Virus record (IMG/VR): IMGVR_UViG_3300032311_000329
Location: 1-39,121 of that record
DNA: 39,121 nucleotides
From: a virus
Strand: one strand, 5' to 3'
Translations under genes and position numbers: made by a program
Shown: positions 1 through 9,796 of the stretch, in pieces
Layout of the letters: every line of letters begins with the position of its first letter
Position numbering within the stretch: position 1 is the stretch's first letter
The notes under the pieces: generated by a model
What the model was told of the DNA's origin: nothing
The model's input: the letters and a program-made list of their open reading frames with translations, nothing else
The model's database searches: none

Positions 1-306
1 CCAGCTGGTTTCAAACAGTATGCTGAGTATCCAATCAACAAGGTTATTGACACAAACGTTAGTATATCCTCAAGTAAAGTTACTTCAGTTTCTGGCACAG
101 TCAATGTCAATAGTTCTATCCACGTAACGGGCACTTTGACCAAATTTGTTACGGCCAACAGTCGTGGCATCCTAACAGTTGGTTCAAACATCTCTGTAAA
201 TAACCAAATCAGAACAGTTAATGCTATTACAAGTAATACATCTTTAACTGTATCCAGTGCATTTACAACCAATGCCAACACACAATCTTTGATAATTGTA
301 ACATAA
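1..306 (+). CDS. C-terminal end of a baseplate-region protein (5' end outside window)
   Basis: The frame is open from the first base and ends at TAA 304-306, giving 101 residues of a truncated gene. It begins PAGFKQYAEYPINKVID. From about base 91 it holds a small beta module with the pattern G-T-V, V-T-G-T, T-K-F, then I-R-T-V-N-A-I. The same pattern occurs in three other proteins of this window. The gene lies directly upstream of the gp8 homologue, where T4 carries gp6 and gp7, so a baseplate wedge role is likely from position alone. I do not recognise the visible part as gp6, gp7 or gp53. The stop codon overlaps a CATAAATA motif that lies just before the gp8 start. Confidence 0.7.
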   Translation, partial: PAGFKQYAEYPINKVIDTNVSISSSKVTSVSGTVNVNSSIHVTGTLTKFVTANSRGILTVGSNISVNNQIRTVNAITSNTSLTVSSAFTTNANTQSLIIVT

Positions 307-309
307 ATA
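302..309 (+). promoter_or_regulatory. Possible late promoter (CATAAATA) upstream of gp8
   Basis: CATAAATA differs at one base from the T4 late consensus TATAAATA read by the gp55 sigma factor. It overlaps the stop of the upstream gene and leaves only six bases before the gp8 ATG, so a transcript from it would be nearly leaderless. The same octamer occurs inside genes (for example 1498-1505), so chance is a real alternative. Confidence 0.25.
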
Positions 310-315
310 TAGTTC

Positions 316-1881
316 ATGGCAACAAATTACACATCAAAAAAATTACCTTTGAATAGTGCTGAGAGATTTAAAAACTCTTTTAGCGATACTAATCCATCAA
401 TTGAATACGTCTTCATTGGTGGCCATTTGGCATATGCTAATGAGGCATCTCCAAATTCAATCGTAGAAACCATCTCAAATGAAAAAACAGTTTGGGACAA
501 TATGTTTGCAGCTAAAAAGATTACTGCAAATGACGTAGAACATGTCATTCCAAGAGTTAATTGGACGGCAAATACAAAGTACCGCCAATATGACGATACT
601 ATCGATTTGGGAGATTTGATTACATCTAATGTAAGTCAGAATCTAAAGCCAATGTATGTTATTACCACGGCCAAAAATGTTTACAAGTGTCTGTCAAATA
701 ATTCAACGGCTAACTCCACGATTGAACCAACAGGTGATTACACCACTTCAAATGGTGTTATTTCAACTGCCGACAGTTATATTTGGAAGTACATGTTTAA
801 TGTGCGTTCTTCCAACAAGTTTTTAACTAACGATTGGATTCCAACACCAACAAGGTCTGAAACTGCAAGCACATTGTCTGACTATAGTTTAGATGATACA
901 GGTGTGGTTGCTGGTGAAGTAACAACCGTGGTTATTCAAACTGGCGGTACAGGTTATTACCATAACGTTATTACTTGTTCTGCTTTTGGAACAGGTTGCA
1001 CAATTCTAACATTGGCCAATACAACTAATGTTTCTGCTAACATGTCTGTTGCGGGAACAGGTATTCCAGTTGGCGCATTTATCTCCAACTTAGATTCACC
1101 AAACAATAAGATTACATTGTCTTCTGCCACTACGGCTAATGGCGGTGGTGCCGCATCAGCAAACAATTTGTCTATCTCTACAAGAATTTACTTTGACGGA
1201 GATGGCACTTTGGCAGCTGCATCAGCAACTGTCTCTAATGGTGCAATTAATAAGATTACAGTAACTACGATTGGTGCTGGTTATACGTATGCTAACGCCA
1301 TCATCTTTGGTTCTGGAACTAATGCAACTGCTCGTTGTATCATTGCACCAAAATATGGCCATGCAAAAAATCCAGTTAAAGATTTGCTTGCTACTAATGT
1401 TATGGTTGCAAGTAAAATTGGAGAAGTTGATTCTACAGAAAGTGGTTTAATTTCTGTTGATACGGCTTTCAGACAATTTGGTTTGCTTAGGAACCCACAT
1501 AAATATGGCGTTACATCAGTAGCAAATAATTCAACAGCAAATGCTGTTATTTCACAGGCAAGAACTATTACATTGACTGCGGGTTCATCATATTCTCTTA
1601 ATGAATATGTTTACCAAGGTGCTTCAGTAAATACAGCAACAGCATATGGTTATGTTTATTCTCAGACCTCTACATCAGTTAAAATGACAAACACACACGG
1701 AACATTTGTGGTTGGTGCTTCTTTAACTGGAACAAATTCAGGTGTATCGAGAACAATCGTTTCACAAACAAATCCAGAATTCGAACCGTATTCTGGTGAC
1801 ATTCTCTATGTTGAGAATGCGGCCAAAACTGATAGAGCAGATGGCCAAGCAGAAAATATTAAATTTGTAATACAGTTTTAA
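316..1881 (+). CDS. gp8: Baseplate wedge subunit, T4 gp8 homologue, enlarged
   Basis: A 521-residue homologue of T4 gp8, which forms part of each wedge of the contractile-tail baseplate. Visible T4-like landmarks are VIPRVNW at 77-83 (T4 VIPRRDW), YIWKYMF at 155-161 (T4 YVWEYLF), GDILYVEN at 494-501 (T4 GEMIYMEN) and the C-terminus AENIKFVIQF (T4 EEINILFTF). It is much longer than T4 gp8 (334 residues). The extra length is in the middle. It includes two V-x-x-x-G-x-GY beta repeats (TGGTGYY, TIGAGYT) and, around residues 229-280, a module of the type N-V-x-x-x-M-x-V-x-GTGIP common in phage tail proteins. It is followed after nine bases by the DUF4815 gene. The start is the first ATG after the upstream stop. 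Confidence 0.93.
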   Translation: MATNYTSKKLPLNSAERFKNSFSDTNPSIEYVFIGGHLAYANEASPNSIVETISNEKTVWDNMFAAKKITANDVEHVIPRVNWTANTKYRQYDDTIDLGDLITSNVSQNLKPMYVITTAKNVYKCLSNNSTANSTIEPTGDYTTSNGVISTADSYIWKYMFNVRSSNKFLTNDWIPTPTRSETASTLSDYSLDDTGVVAGEVTTVVIQTGGTGYYHNVITCSAFGTGCTILTLANTTNVSANMSVAGTGIPVGAFISNLDSPNNKITLSSATTANGGGAASANNLSISTRIYFDGDGTLAAASATVSNGAINKITVTTIGAGYTYANAIIFGSGTNATARCIIAPKYGHAKNPVKDLLATNVMVASKIGEVDSTESGLISVDTAFRQFGLLRNPHKYGVTSVANNSTANAVISQARTITLTAGSSYSLNEYVYQGASVNTATAYGYVYSQTSTSVKMTNTHGTFVVGASLTGTNSGVSRTIVSQTNPEFEPYSGDILYVENAAKTDRADGQAENIKFVIQF

Positions 1882-1890
1882 AGGCAATTT

Positions 1891-4800
1891 ATGGCGCAGA
1901 ACTATAATGTTAATCCGTACTATGACGATTACGATGAAACCAAACAGTTTTATCGTATCCTGTTTAGACCAGGTCGTGCAGTCCAGGCTCGTGAATTAAC
2001 ACAGTTACAAACATCACTACAAAAACAAATTGAGCGTTTCGGTAAAAGTATCTATAAAGAAGGTTCAATTGTTGTTCCTGGTGGCCAAGCGGTTGATAAC
2101 AAATACAATTATGTAAAATTGACTGCATCATATGGCGCTAATACTTCCGACATTAAGATTGCTTCGTTGATTAATGAAACGATTACAGGTTTAACATCAA
2201 ATGTAAAAGCTATTGTCGTTAACTCTACGACTTCAACATCTGGTGGTGACCCATCAACCATTTACGTAAAATACACAGCGTCACAACCATACACTGGTGG
2301 TTCTAATACAGTATTCCAGGCTGGTGAGTTAATTACCACACAATCAGGTAATGTGACATTACAAGTTGCAGCTACTACACCAACTGGCGTAGCTACTGCG
2401 TTTTCTGTATCATCTGGTGTTGTATTCACTAAAGGTGTGTTTGCTTACTTTGATAGTCAAACATTGGTGGCAGAAAAGTATGCTTTGGCCAATAATACTA
2501 TCATTGGTTTCCAAGTAACAGAATCAACTGCTACATCCTCACAAGACACTTCATTACTTGACCCTGCTGTTGGTGCAAGTAACTATATTGCGCCTGGTGC
2601 TGACCGATATAAAATTGCATTGGACTTGGCAACACGTCCAACCACATTTGATCCTAATGACGACCCTAACTTTATTCAATTGGTTAAAATTGAAGATGGT
2701 GAAGTTATTTCTCAGAACTTGAATCCAGAATATAGCATTTTGGGTGATACATTTGCTAGAAGAACATATGATGAATCAGGCAACTACATTGTAAAACCTT
2801 ACACCTTGAACATTATTAACCACTTGAAGACAAGCAATGTCTCAAGTAATGGTTACTATGAGGCTGCAAATGGCGGTGATGATAATAAGTTGATGACTAT
2901 CATTCAGCCAGGAAAAGCATATGTTCGTGGTTATGAAGTTGAAAACATCCGAACAAAATACACAATTGGTAACAAAGCAAGAAATTATGCTAACGTTAAC
3001 AATGGTGTGATTAGCACAACAATCGGTAACTACATTTACGTTACTGGGTTAAGTTCAATTCCTGATTTGTCATTGTTACCATCTGTAACATTCTATGACC
3101 GTTATACAGCAACTGCTGGTTCAGCAAGTGGCACAGCAATCGGTACTGGTAAAATCAGAGCCATGGAATTCAGTTCTGGCACAGCAGGCACTACAACTGC
3201 AATTTACAAGTGCTGGTTGTTTGACGTTTCTATGACAGCTGGTTATGTGTTTGAACGTGACGTTAAACAATTATTTGTTGACAATACTGGTTATGCAGAT
3301 TTCACTGCTAACATTTCACCAACACAAATTGCATTATCTGGTTCTGTTTCAACAACCAATGGCAGTAACGTAATTACTGGCGCAGCCACATTGTTCTCTA
3401 ATGAAGTAACAAGTGGTGATTATATTTCAATTAACAGTTTAGCATATAGGATTACTTCCGTTACAAATGCAGTTAGTTTGGTGGTAGCTACTGCACCAAC
3501 AGCAAATCAAACGGGTATTATTGCTTACTACGATACAGCTGCATACAATGAAACTCAATACTTGTCACACTTGTTTGAGTTGCCATATTCAACAATCAAA
3601 ACAGTTGACCCAACAAACTTAGAAACTTCTTATGACGTTAAGCGTTCATATGCAAGAACATTGTCTTCAAACAGCGTAACAATTTCCGCTGGTACTGATG
3701 AGACATTTGATAGTATCTCCACTACATCTTACATTTTAGTTGTTAAGAGTGGTGCAAACGATGGTCAATATTTGAATCCAACAACATATATGACAAGAGC
3801 ATCTGGCGGAACTTCAGTTACCATCAATTTAGCTGCATTGTCAAATTCACCAGCCAATGTGTCAGCATATGCTACTGCTGACGTAGCACTTATTGGTAAA
3901 CTTACCAAGACAAATACTGCGGCAGACAAGAAGACCAAAACTCTTGTGACTGGTGCCACAATTGATTATACCGATGCGAATACTGCCCAGGCAACTGTTG
4001 TATCGATGGGTAAGGCCGATATTTACAAACTAACATCTGTAATGATGTCTCCAGATGCGTTTGGAACTGCGTATAACACGACAGGAGACATTGACATTAC
4101 TGACAGATATGAATTAGACAATGGCCAAAAATTAACGTATTATGGCCTTGGTAAAATTAGATTGAAGGCAGGTTCCCCAAAACCGACTAACCCAATTCGT
4201 ATCACCTTTGATTACTTCACCCATGGTTCTGGTGATTACTTCTCGGTAAACTCATATACTGGAATTGCCTATAAAGACATTCCTACATTTACCGATAATA
4301 GGAAAACTTATCAACTAAGAGATTGCTTGGACTTTAGGCCAAGAATCAATGACGCTGGCACAGGATTCACTGGCGCTGGTGCTGTCGTAAACGACTTTAT
4401 TGATCCAGCTAGCGATGTTCTAACTGATTACTCTTATTACTTGCCAAGAACTGACAAGATTGTCCTTGATAAGAATGGTATATTCTCTATCGTTGAAGGC
4501 ATTAGCTCTTTAAATCCTAAAGAACCTGATGCGTCTTCTGATACAATGCCTTTGTTTGTAATTAAACAAAAACCATATGTGTTTGATATTGCTTCTGATA
4601 TTGAAGTGATTACAGTTGACAATCGTAGATACACAATGCGTGATATTGGTCGTATTGAAAATCGTGTTAAGAACCTTGAATACTACACAACATTAAATTT
4701 GTTGGAGAAAGACACACAGTCATTACAGATTCAAGATTCGAACGGTTTTGACCGATTCAAAAATGGTTTTGTTGTAGATAACTTTACTGGTCATGGAGTT

Positions 4801-7800
4801 GGTGATGTTTATAACCGTGACTATGGTGTTGCTATTGATTATACAAAGAAAGAATTAAGACCACTTGCTAAGACACAATTTGTTCCATTGCAAGAAATCA
4901 ACTCAACAACACCTGCTAGAACTGCAAACAATTATGTTCTAACTAACGATGTAATTACTTTGCCATTTACTGATGTTTCATATATTAAGAACGAGAAAGC
5001 AAGTAAGACGGAAAATCTAAACCCATTTAGTGTTATCACATGGACTGGTTCTATTAAAATGGATCCACCATCTGATATTTGGTTTAGTGAAGAAGAATTG
5101 CCAATGGTTGCCAGAAATGAAAATGGCAATTATGACCAATTCGGTGCTACGACACAATCAAAAGGAACATATGGTTCTGTTTGGGGTGGTTGGAGAACTA
5201 ATTACTTTGGCAGCCAAAGAACAGACGAAAGAACAGGTATTGACTACTCTGTTTCTGAAGGACAAGATACTAAAACTAATGATGATTTGGTATCAAATTC
5301 ATCTCTTGTTCCAAAGATGCGTTCTATAAAGATTACGTTTACTGCTGAAGGTATGAAGCCTAAGACGAGAGTTAACGCATTCTTTGATAACATCAACGTA
5401 ACAAACTATTGCAATAGCATCAATACAAATCCTATTGGTGCTAACTCTGCAATGGCAGCCGCAGCTACTGCAAACTCCTCAAACTTGATTACTGATGAAA
5501 CTGGTAAACTTGTTGGTGAGTTCCATTATTTGGCTGATTTGTTCAATTTGCCAACTGGTGAGTCAACATTTGTTTTGACAGATTCTACAGCTGGTGGTAC
5601 TGACTTCGAAACTTTTGCCGTAGCAAAATTTACTTCTGATGGCCAGTTGGTTAAGAAACCTATTCCAACTCCACAAGCTGTTTTGCAACCGCCACCAGTT
5701 TATGTTGAAAATTCTTATGTTCCACAATATGTTGAACCAACTCCAGCTCCAGCTCCTGTGCCACCAACGCCAGATTACCTTGATGTGGTTTATCGTTACG
5801 CCTTTGGACGTAATCCTGAACCTGCGGGTAAACAATATTGGTATGACTCTCTGACTAAACAAGTCACATCACAAGGTTATTCCAGTATCAATGATTTGAT
5901 TAGTCAATCGAGTGTTAATGGTGGTGCTTTTGTTGACGTTGGTGCTATTGATCCTAGTACAATTGTGGTTGGTGATTACAACAAAGCCGCAGCTGATTTG
6001 TATGCTATTACAAAACAAATTACTGATGCGGGTATTAACAATAAAGAATATGCCGCAGTAGGTGTTAATGGCATCACGGAAATCCATTTAAACAATGGTG
6101 GATCAAAAGAAGTAGCTTCTGATTTTACTGCTAAACAAATTACATACGCTATTGCAGCTATAAACAATGCTATACCTGAAGCAACTAATACAAGTAATTA
6201 TTGGAAAGGTGATGCTCAATCAGCTATACTAACACCAGTTAAACCAACTCCAACCGCAGGTTATTCTTATGGTGCAAACTGTTTGTCTGCTGGCGGTATG
6301 GATCCATTAGCACAATCATTCTTCATCAATACACCAATCTACTTGTCTAAACTTGATGTTTATTTCTCAAGTAAAGATGATGTTATTCCAATGCGTGTTC
6401 AAATTCGCAAAATGGTAAACGGTGTTCCTGGTGATTTCATTCTACCATCTTCTGAAGTGGTTGTGTATCCTGCTGACATTAACGTATCAACTGATGGTAG
6501 TACAGCAACATCAATTAACTTTACAAACCCAGTATTCTTAGATTCTGGTGAATATGCGTTTGTTCTTCTATCCGATTCTTTGAATTATAGAGTTTGGATT
6601 GGCCAAGTTGGTGAGTATGACATTCTGACTAATGCTTTGATTGCAGAACAGCCATATATTGGTGTGTTGTTCAAATCACAAAATGCTTCTACATGGCAAG
6701 CTGACCAGTTCCAAGATATGAAGTTTAATTTGTATCGTGCATCATTTAATACTGCTGTAACTGGTGTCGTTGAGTTTAAAGTCGATGATACTAGGTATGA
6801 CCAAATTTCATTGGGTATTGACCCATTTGAAGTTTACGCAAACTCGAACATCATGCGTGTGATTCATCCAGCACATGGCCAAACTACAGGTTCATCAATC
6901 AAACTTAATGGTTTCCCATTAAATGGTAATCTGATTAATTCATCGGCTAATTCTAAGTTCTTTGGTATCAATGTAAGTTCGTTGAATTCTCAAACATTCA
7001 CAATTAATAATGTAACATTAGATTCATACACAATCACATTGCCATCTAATGTGTCGAATGCTATTACGCAAACAACACGTACTGGTGGTGCTAGTATCCA
7101 AGTCACAACAGATTTTGCATATACAACTTATTATCCTGCAATCTCTGCCGTTGTTCCATCTGGTACAACATTGACTAATAAGATTAAGACAACTGATGCA
7201 ACAACATATGCGGTTGATTCTGCATTTACAACAATTGCATTGACTGATGTTGACTTCAATACACCAAAAACATTGGCAAGTAATGTGAATAAACAAGTTG
7301 CAATGAGCAATACTAATCCGTTCATTCACAGGATTGAATTCTCAACAGCATCAAGCTTTGTTTCTCCAGTTATTGATACTAAGTTGCTTGGCGGTGTGTT
7401 TGCTCGTAACTTGATTAACAACCCAACTTATAGCACACAAAATAAAGTCTCTGCAAATGATATTGTTACTATTGCTAATGCTAATAACATTATCTTTACT
7501 CAAGTGTCTGGTGCTCAAGGCCTGATTACACTATCAGGTTCACAAGACAAGATTAATGCTACATCAATTATTAAGGGTACATACATTAATGTTACCGCTA
7601 ATAACGGTGTAAATGCTGGTCAATACCGAGTGATTGATGTTACAGATGCTGGTGCAAACATCTCCATCTATAATGTAAGTACACAAAATGTATCCACAAA
7701 TGCAACTGCAACATACACTATCACAAATGGTAGAAACTTCATTGCAGAAGAAGCCGCATATGACGGATCAGCCTACTCTAAATACATTACAAGAGAAATC

Positions 7801-8106
7801 GACTTTACCAACCCATCTACTGCGTTTAAGTTCTACGTAGATGTGGCCAAACCAACAAACGCTAATATCAAGTTCTATTACAAGATTAGTGAAGTTGGCG
7901 ATACAGTTGATTTGAGAGAAAAAGAATATACTGAAGTTACCGGTGTAACTGTTCAAGATTCTCTTGGTGGTGAATTTAATGAAGTAGAAAAATTGGTAGA
8001 TAACCTTCCACAGTTTGATGCAATCGTATTTAAGATTGTATTCTTGTCTGATGATAGTTCTCAGATACCAAAATGTAAAAACCTACGTTTAGTTGCATTG
8101 GCATAA
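1891..8106 (+). CDS. Giant DUF4815 baseplate/tail structural protein with DUF4214 insert
   Basis: A 2071-residue protein in the slot after gp8 where T4 has gp9 and gp10. Residues 1-70 (YYDDYDETKQFYRILFRPGR, then QARELTQLQ) match the DUF4815 family of large virion proteins. YTMRDIGRIENRVKNLEYYT near 914-933 is a conserved core motif. A beta module lies at about 479-550. A proline-rich linker at about 1257-1294 leads into a DUF4214 domain at about 1295-1350 (DVVYRYAFGRNPEPAG). DPLAQSFFI at 1471-1479 starts a second conserved virion domain. An HG-G-type beta module (AHGQTTG) is near 1660. AAGG lies six bases before the ATG. By family and position it is a baseplate or proximal tail protein; equating it with gp10 is inference. 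Confidence 0.85.
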   Translation: MAQNYNVNPYYDDYDETKQFYRILFRPGRAVQARELTQLQTSLQKQIERFGKSIYKEGSIVVPGGQAVDNKYNYVKLTASYGANTSDIKIASLINETITGLTSNVKAIVVNSTTSTSGGDPSTIYVKYTASQPYTGGSNTVFQAGELITTQSGNVTLQVAATTPTGVATAFSVSSGVVFTKGVFAYFDSQTLVAEKYALANNTIIGFQVTESTATSSQDTSLLDPAVGASNYIAPGADRYKIALDLATRPTTFDPNDDPNFIQLVKIEDGEVISQNLNPEYSILGDTFARRTYDESGNYIVKPYTLNIINHLKTSNVSSNGYYEAANGGDDNKLMTIIQPGKAYVRGYEVENIRTKYTIGNKARNYANVNNGVISTTIGNYIYVTGLSSIPDLSLLPSVTFYDRYTATAGSASGTAIGTGKIRAMEFSSGTAGTTTAIYKCWLFDVSMTAGYVFERDVKQLFVDNTGYADFTANISPTQIALSGSVSTTNGSNVITGAATLFSNEVTSGDYISINSLAYRITSVTNAVSLVVATAPTANQTGIIAYYDTAAYNETQYLSHLFELPYSTIKTVDPTNLETSYDVKRSYARTLSSNSVTISAGTDETFDSISTTSYILVVKSGANDGQYLNPTTYMTRASGGTSVTINLAALSNSPANVSAYATADVALIGKLTKTNTAADKKTKTLVTGATIDYTDANTAQATVVSMGKADIYKLTSVMMSPDAFGTAYNTTGDIDITDRYELDNGQKLTYYGLGKIRLKAGSPKPTNPIRITFDYFTHGSGDYFSVNSYTGIAYKDIPTFTDNRKTYQLRDCLDFRPRINDAGTGFTGAGAVVNDFIDPASDVLTDYSYYLPRTDKIVLDKNGIFSIVEGISSLNPKEPDASSDTMPLFVIKQKPYVFDIASDIEVITVDNRRYTMRDIGRIENRVKNLEYYTTLNLLEKDTQSLQIQDSNGFDRFKNGFVVDNFTGHGVGDVYNRDYGVAIDYTKKELRPLAKTQFVPLQEINSTTPARTANNYVLTNDVITLPFTDVSYIKNEKASKTENLNPFSVITWTGSIKMDPPSDIWFSEEELPMVARNENGNYDQFGATTQSKGTYGSVWGGWRTNYFGSQRTDERTGIDYSVSEGQDTKTNDDLVSNSSLVPKMRSIKITFTAEGMKPKTRVNAFFDNINVTNYCNSINTNPIGANSAMAAAATANSSNLITDETGKLVGEFHYLADLFNLPTGESTFVLTDSTAGGTDFETFAVAKFTSDGQLVKKPIPTPQAVLQPPPVYVENSYVPQYVEPTPAPAPVPPTPDYLDVVYRYAFGRNPEPAGKQYWYDSLTKQVTSQGYSSINDLISQSSVNGGAFVDVGAIDPSTIVVGDYNKAAADLYAITKQITDAGINNKEYAAVGVNGITEIHLNNGGSKEVASDFTAKQITYAIAAINNAIPEATNTSNYWKGDAQSAILTPVKPTPTAGYSYGANCLSAGGMDPLAQSFFINTPIYLSKLDVYFSSKDDVIPMRVQIRKMVNGVPGDFILPSSEVVVYPADINVSTDGSTATSINFTNPVFLDSGEYAFVLLSDSLNYRVWIGQVGEYDILTNALIAEQPYIGVLFKSQNASTWQADQFQDMKFNLYRASFNTAVTGVVEFKVDDTRYDQISLGIDPFEVYANSNIMRVIHPAHGQTTGSSIKLNGFPLNGNLINSSANSKFFGINVSSLNSQTFTINNVTLDSYTITLPSNVSNAITQTTRTGGASIQVTTDFAYTTYYPAISAVVPSGTTLTNKIKTTDATTYAVDSAFTTIALTDVDFNTPKTLASNVNKQVAMSNTNPFIHRIEFSTASSFVSPVIDTKLLGGVFARNLINNPTYSTQNKVSANDIVTIANANNIIFTQVSGAQGLITLSGSQDKINATSIIKGTYINVTANNGVNAGQYRVIDVTDAGANISIYNVSTQNVSTNATATYTITNGRNFIAEEAAYDGSAYSKYITREIDFTNPSTAFKFYVDVAKPTNANIKFYYKISEVGDTVDLREKEYTEVTGVTVQDSLGGEFNEVEKLVDNLPQFDAIVFKIVFLSDDSSQIPKCKNLRLVALA

Positions 8107-8107
8107 T

Positions 8108-8320
8108 ATGGAATACAAAGTAGAAGGCCACCCTGACCTAGTCAGGGATTCTAAAAGCAAAGCGATTATTAATATCAATCGTGGTGCTATGATGGAACAT
8201 AAGTATAAAAAAGATATGAAAACAACTGTCGAATCCTTATCTGATGAAATAGCATCAATAAAAGATGAATTCAGAGAAATCAAATCTCTGTTACAACAGA
8301 TTGCGTCTAAGGGACAATAA
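8108..8320 (+). CDS. Small coiled-coil virion-region protein (70 aa)
   Basis: The product starts MEYKVEGHPDLVRD and ends in a charged, probably coiled-coil helix (residues ~38-66, SLSDEIASIKDEFREIKSLL). The ATG at 8108 begins one base after the previous stop. An upstream ATG at 8093 lies inside the preceding gene and would add only MHWHN, so 8108 is preferred. Small proteins beginning YKVEGHPDL are familiar from T4-like marine phages next to structural genes, but their function is unknown. The stop shares one base with the next ATG (TAATG), which implies translational coupling. Confidence 0.75.
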   Translation: MEYKVEGHPDLVRDSKSKAIININRGAMMEHKYKKDMKTTVESLSDEIASIKDEFREIKSLLQQIASKGQ

Positions 8321-8580
8321 TGGCAATTAATCAACTAACCACGGCAAATACATTCCAACAATGGTTGGGTGCTTCACAGTCTTTAATCACTACGACCAAC
8401 AACCTAACAGATGGTGGTAACTCAGCAACATTCTATGCCAACACAAATGTGACAATTGGTGGCAATTTAAATGTTACACAGCTTTCAGGTTCTGCTAATA
8501 CAGCAATTTACGCCAACATTGCGAATGCGGCAACAGTATCAACTGGCGACAGTCTTGCCTTTGCAATAGCATTAGGCTAA
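8320..8580 (+). CDS. Short fibre-like protein (86 aa)
   Basis: The start overlaps the previous stop by one base. The N-terminal part (MAINQLTTANTFQQWLGAS) is followed by the fibre motif TNVTIGGNLNVT (residues ~43-54), a G-N-L-x-V-x beta repeat also abundant in the long fibres downstream. The C-terminus LAFAIALG resembles the LALSIALG terminus of the 1219-residue fibre ending at 37820, so both may share a terminal docking motif. It is probably a small fibre or connector subunit; the exact role is unknown. Confidence 0.65.
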   Translation: MAINQLTTANTFQQWLGASQSLITTTNNLTDGGNSATFYANTNVTIGGNLNVTQLSGSANTAIYANIANAATVSTGDSLAFAIALG

Positions 8581-8588
8581 TATAAATA
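8581..8588 (+). promoter_or_regulatory. Late promoter, perfect TATAAATA
   Basis: An exact copy of the T4 late-promoter octamer in the 29-base gap before the gene at 8610. The spacing leaves room for a transcript leader with AAGGA (8596-8600), nine bases before the ATG. This is the best-placed late-promoter candidate outside the hairpin near 19550. Confidence 0.6.
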
Positions 8589-8609
8589 CGGCATTAAGGA
8601 TATCAAAAC

Positions 8610-8930
8610 ATGGCCAATTCTTTTAAAAATTATCACGTTAAAAATGCAAACACAACTGCACAGACTATATTTACTGCTGGCGCTGGTGTTCAAGCAACAG
8701 TCATTGGCATGAGTATTGCTAATATGACTACAGCACCAATTAGCGCTAACGTATTCATTACAGTTAGTGGCACAGACTATTTTATGGTTAAAGAAGCAAC
8801 TATTGCAGTTGGTGGTGCTTTAGTTCCAATTGGTGGAGACCAAAAATTGGTACTAGAAGCAACTGATGCAATTAAGGTTTCAGCAACCGCCAACGCAGAC
8901 GTTATTTTATCGGTGCTGGAGATTAGTTAA
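8610..8930 (+). CDS. Small beta-sandwich virion protein (106 aa)
   Basis: A 106-residue, strand-rich protein starting MANSFKNYHVKNANTTAQT with the pattern ATVIGMSIAN, V-x-I-T-V-S-G-x-DYFMVK, VGGALVPIGGDQKLVLEATD and a terminal VLSVLEIS-like strand (VILSVLEIS). This is a common small virion-associated fold in phages of environmental bacteria, seen next to tail-fibre genes. No enzymatic motif is present. It has its own candidate late promoter (8581) and Shine-Dalgarno sequence. Its stop overlaps the next ATG by one base (TTAATG). Confidence 0.7.
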   Translation: MANSFKNYHVKNANTTAQTIFTAGAGVQATVIGMSIANMTTAPISANVFITVSGTDYFMVKEATIAVGGALVPIGGDQKLVLEATDAIKVSATANADVILSVLEIS

Positions 8931-9793
8931 TGTATATCGGTAATACACCATCCACATCAGCTTTCGTATCATTGACCGAAAGGTTTAATGGTGATAATAC
9001 GACAACAAATTTTACATTATCACGAACAGTTTATGCTACTGGTGATATTGAAGTTATCGTTAACAATGTCCAACAAGACCCATTTACGGCTTATACTGTA
9101 AGTGGAACAACACTTACATTTGACGGTGCTCCATCGTCTGGTACTGGTAACATTATTGTTACATATAGAAACAGCATCATAAGTAAATTTGTACCTAGTG
9201 ATGGTACAGTTGTAACAGCATCTATTGCCGATGGTGCAATCACTGGTGCCAAAATTGCAGCCTATACAATTCCATCTTCTGATTTAAGTAATACTGGTGT
9301 GACATTCGGTTCTTATGGTGGCGCAACACAGATTCCAGTTGTTACAGTCGGCATAGATGGTCGTGTGACCTATGCAGCTAACGTAGCGTTTAGTGCGGTA
9401 CCAACATACTCAAGTGGACCATTTGCGGTTGGTAACACATCTGGTGCAATTGCCAATACCTCATTAGATGTATATGGTGGTGTTGCTATGAACGTAGTAA
9501 CATTGGCAACTTCAAGTAATACGATTAACGTAGCACTTGCAAATTACTTTGTTGTAAATCCAGCAGGAACAACAGCATTTGTATTCACTGGTGCTCCTGT
9601 CGCAAGAGATAGTTCTTTTGTTATTGAGTTGGCAAATGGCGGTGCATATACTGTTACATTCCCAGCAGCTGTTAGGTGGCCAGCCAATACTGCACCAACA
9701 CTCACATCTTCAGGTAAAGACTTACTAATTTTCTCAACAGCTAATACTGGAACTACATGGCGTGGTTCTTCATTGATTGGTTACACAGCATAA
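8930..9793 (+). CDS. Short tail fibre, YIGN-type (287 aa)
   Basis: The N-terminus MYIGNTPS followed by F-N-G-D-N-T-T-T-N-FTL, IEVIVNNVQQ and L-T-F-D-G-A-P is the attachment domain of many marine phage fibres (residues 1-85). SDGTVVTASIADGAITGAKI (about 91-112) is a fibre shaft linker. SNTGVTFGSYGGATQIPVVT (about 120-142) followed by G-R-V-T is a widespread fibre motif. The C-terminal domain (about 190-287; VTFPAAVRWPANTAPTLTS, then TTWRGSS) matches the end of the 163-residue fibre at 12279. It is paralogous in its N-terminal half to the fibre at 14771. It is probably an adhesin or a linker for the DUF7483-type protein immediately downstream. Confidence 0.8.
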   Translation: MYIGNTPSTSAFVSLTERFNGDNTTTNFTLSRTVYATGDIEVIVNNVQQDPFTAYTVSGTTLTFDGAPSSGTGNIIVTYRNSIISKFVPSDGTVVTASIADGAITGAKIAAYTIPSSDLSNTGVTFGSYGGATQIPVVTVGIDGRVTYAANVAFSAVPTYSSGPFAVGNTSGAIANTSLDVYGGVAMNVVTLATSSNTINVALANYFVVNPAGTTAFVFTGAPVARDSSFVIELANGGAYTVTFPAAVRWPANTAPTLTSSGKDLLIFSTANTGTTWRGSSLIGYTA

Positions 9794-9796
9794 TCT

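Noticed and set aside
1498-1505. CATAAATA inside gp8 as a promoter
   Set aside because: It is in the middle of a gene far from any start and shows the chance background of this octamer in AT-rich DNA.
8093-8107. Earlier ATG for the 70-residue coiled-coil gene
   Set aside because: It lies inside the end of the DUF4815 gene and adds only MHWHN; the YKVEGHPDL start at 8108 fits the familiar family form.
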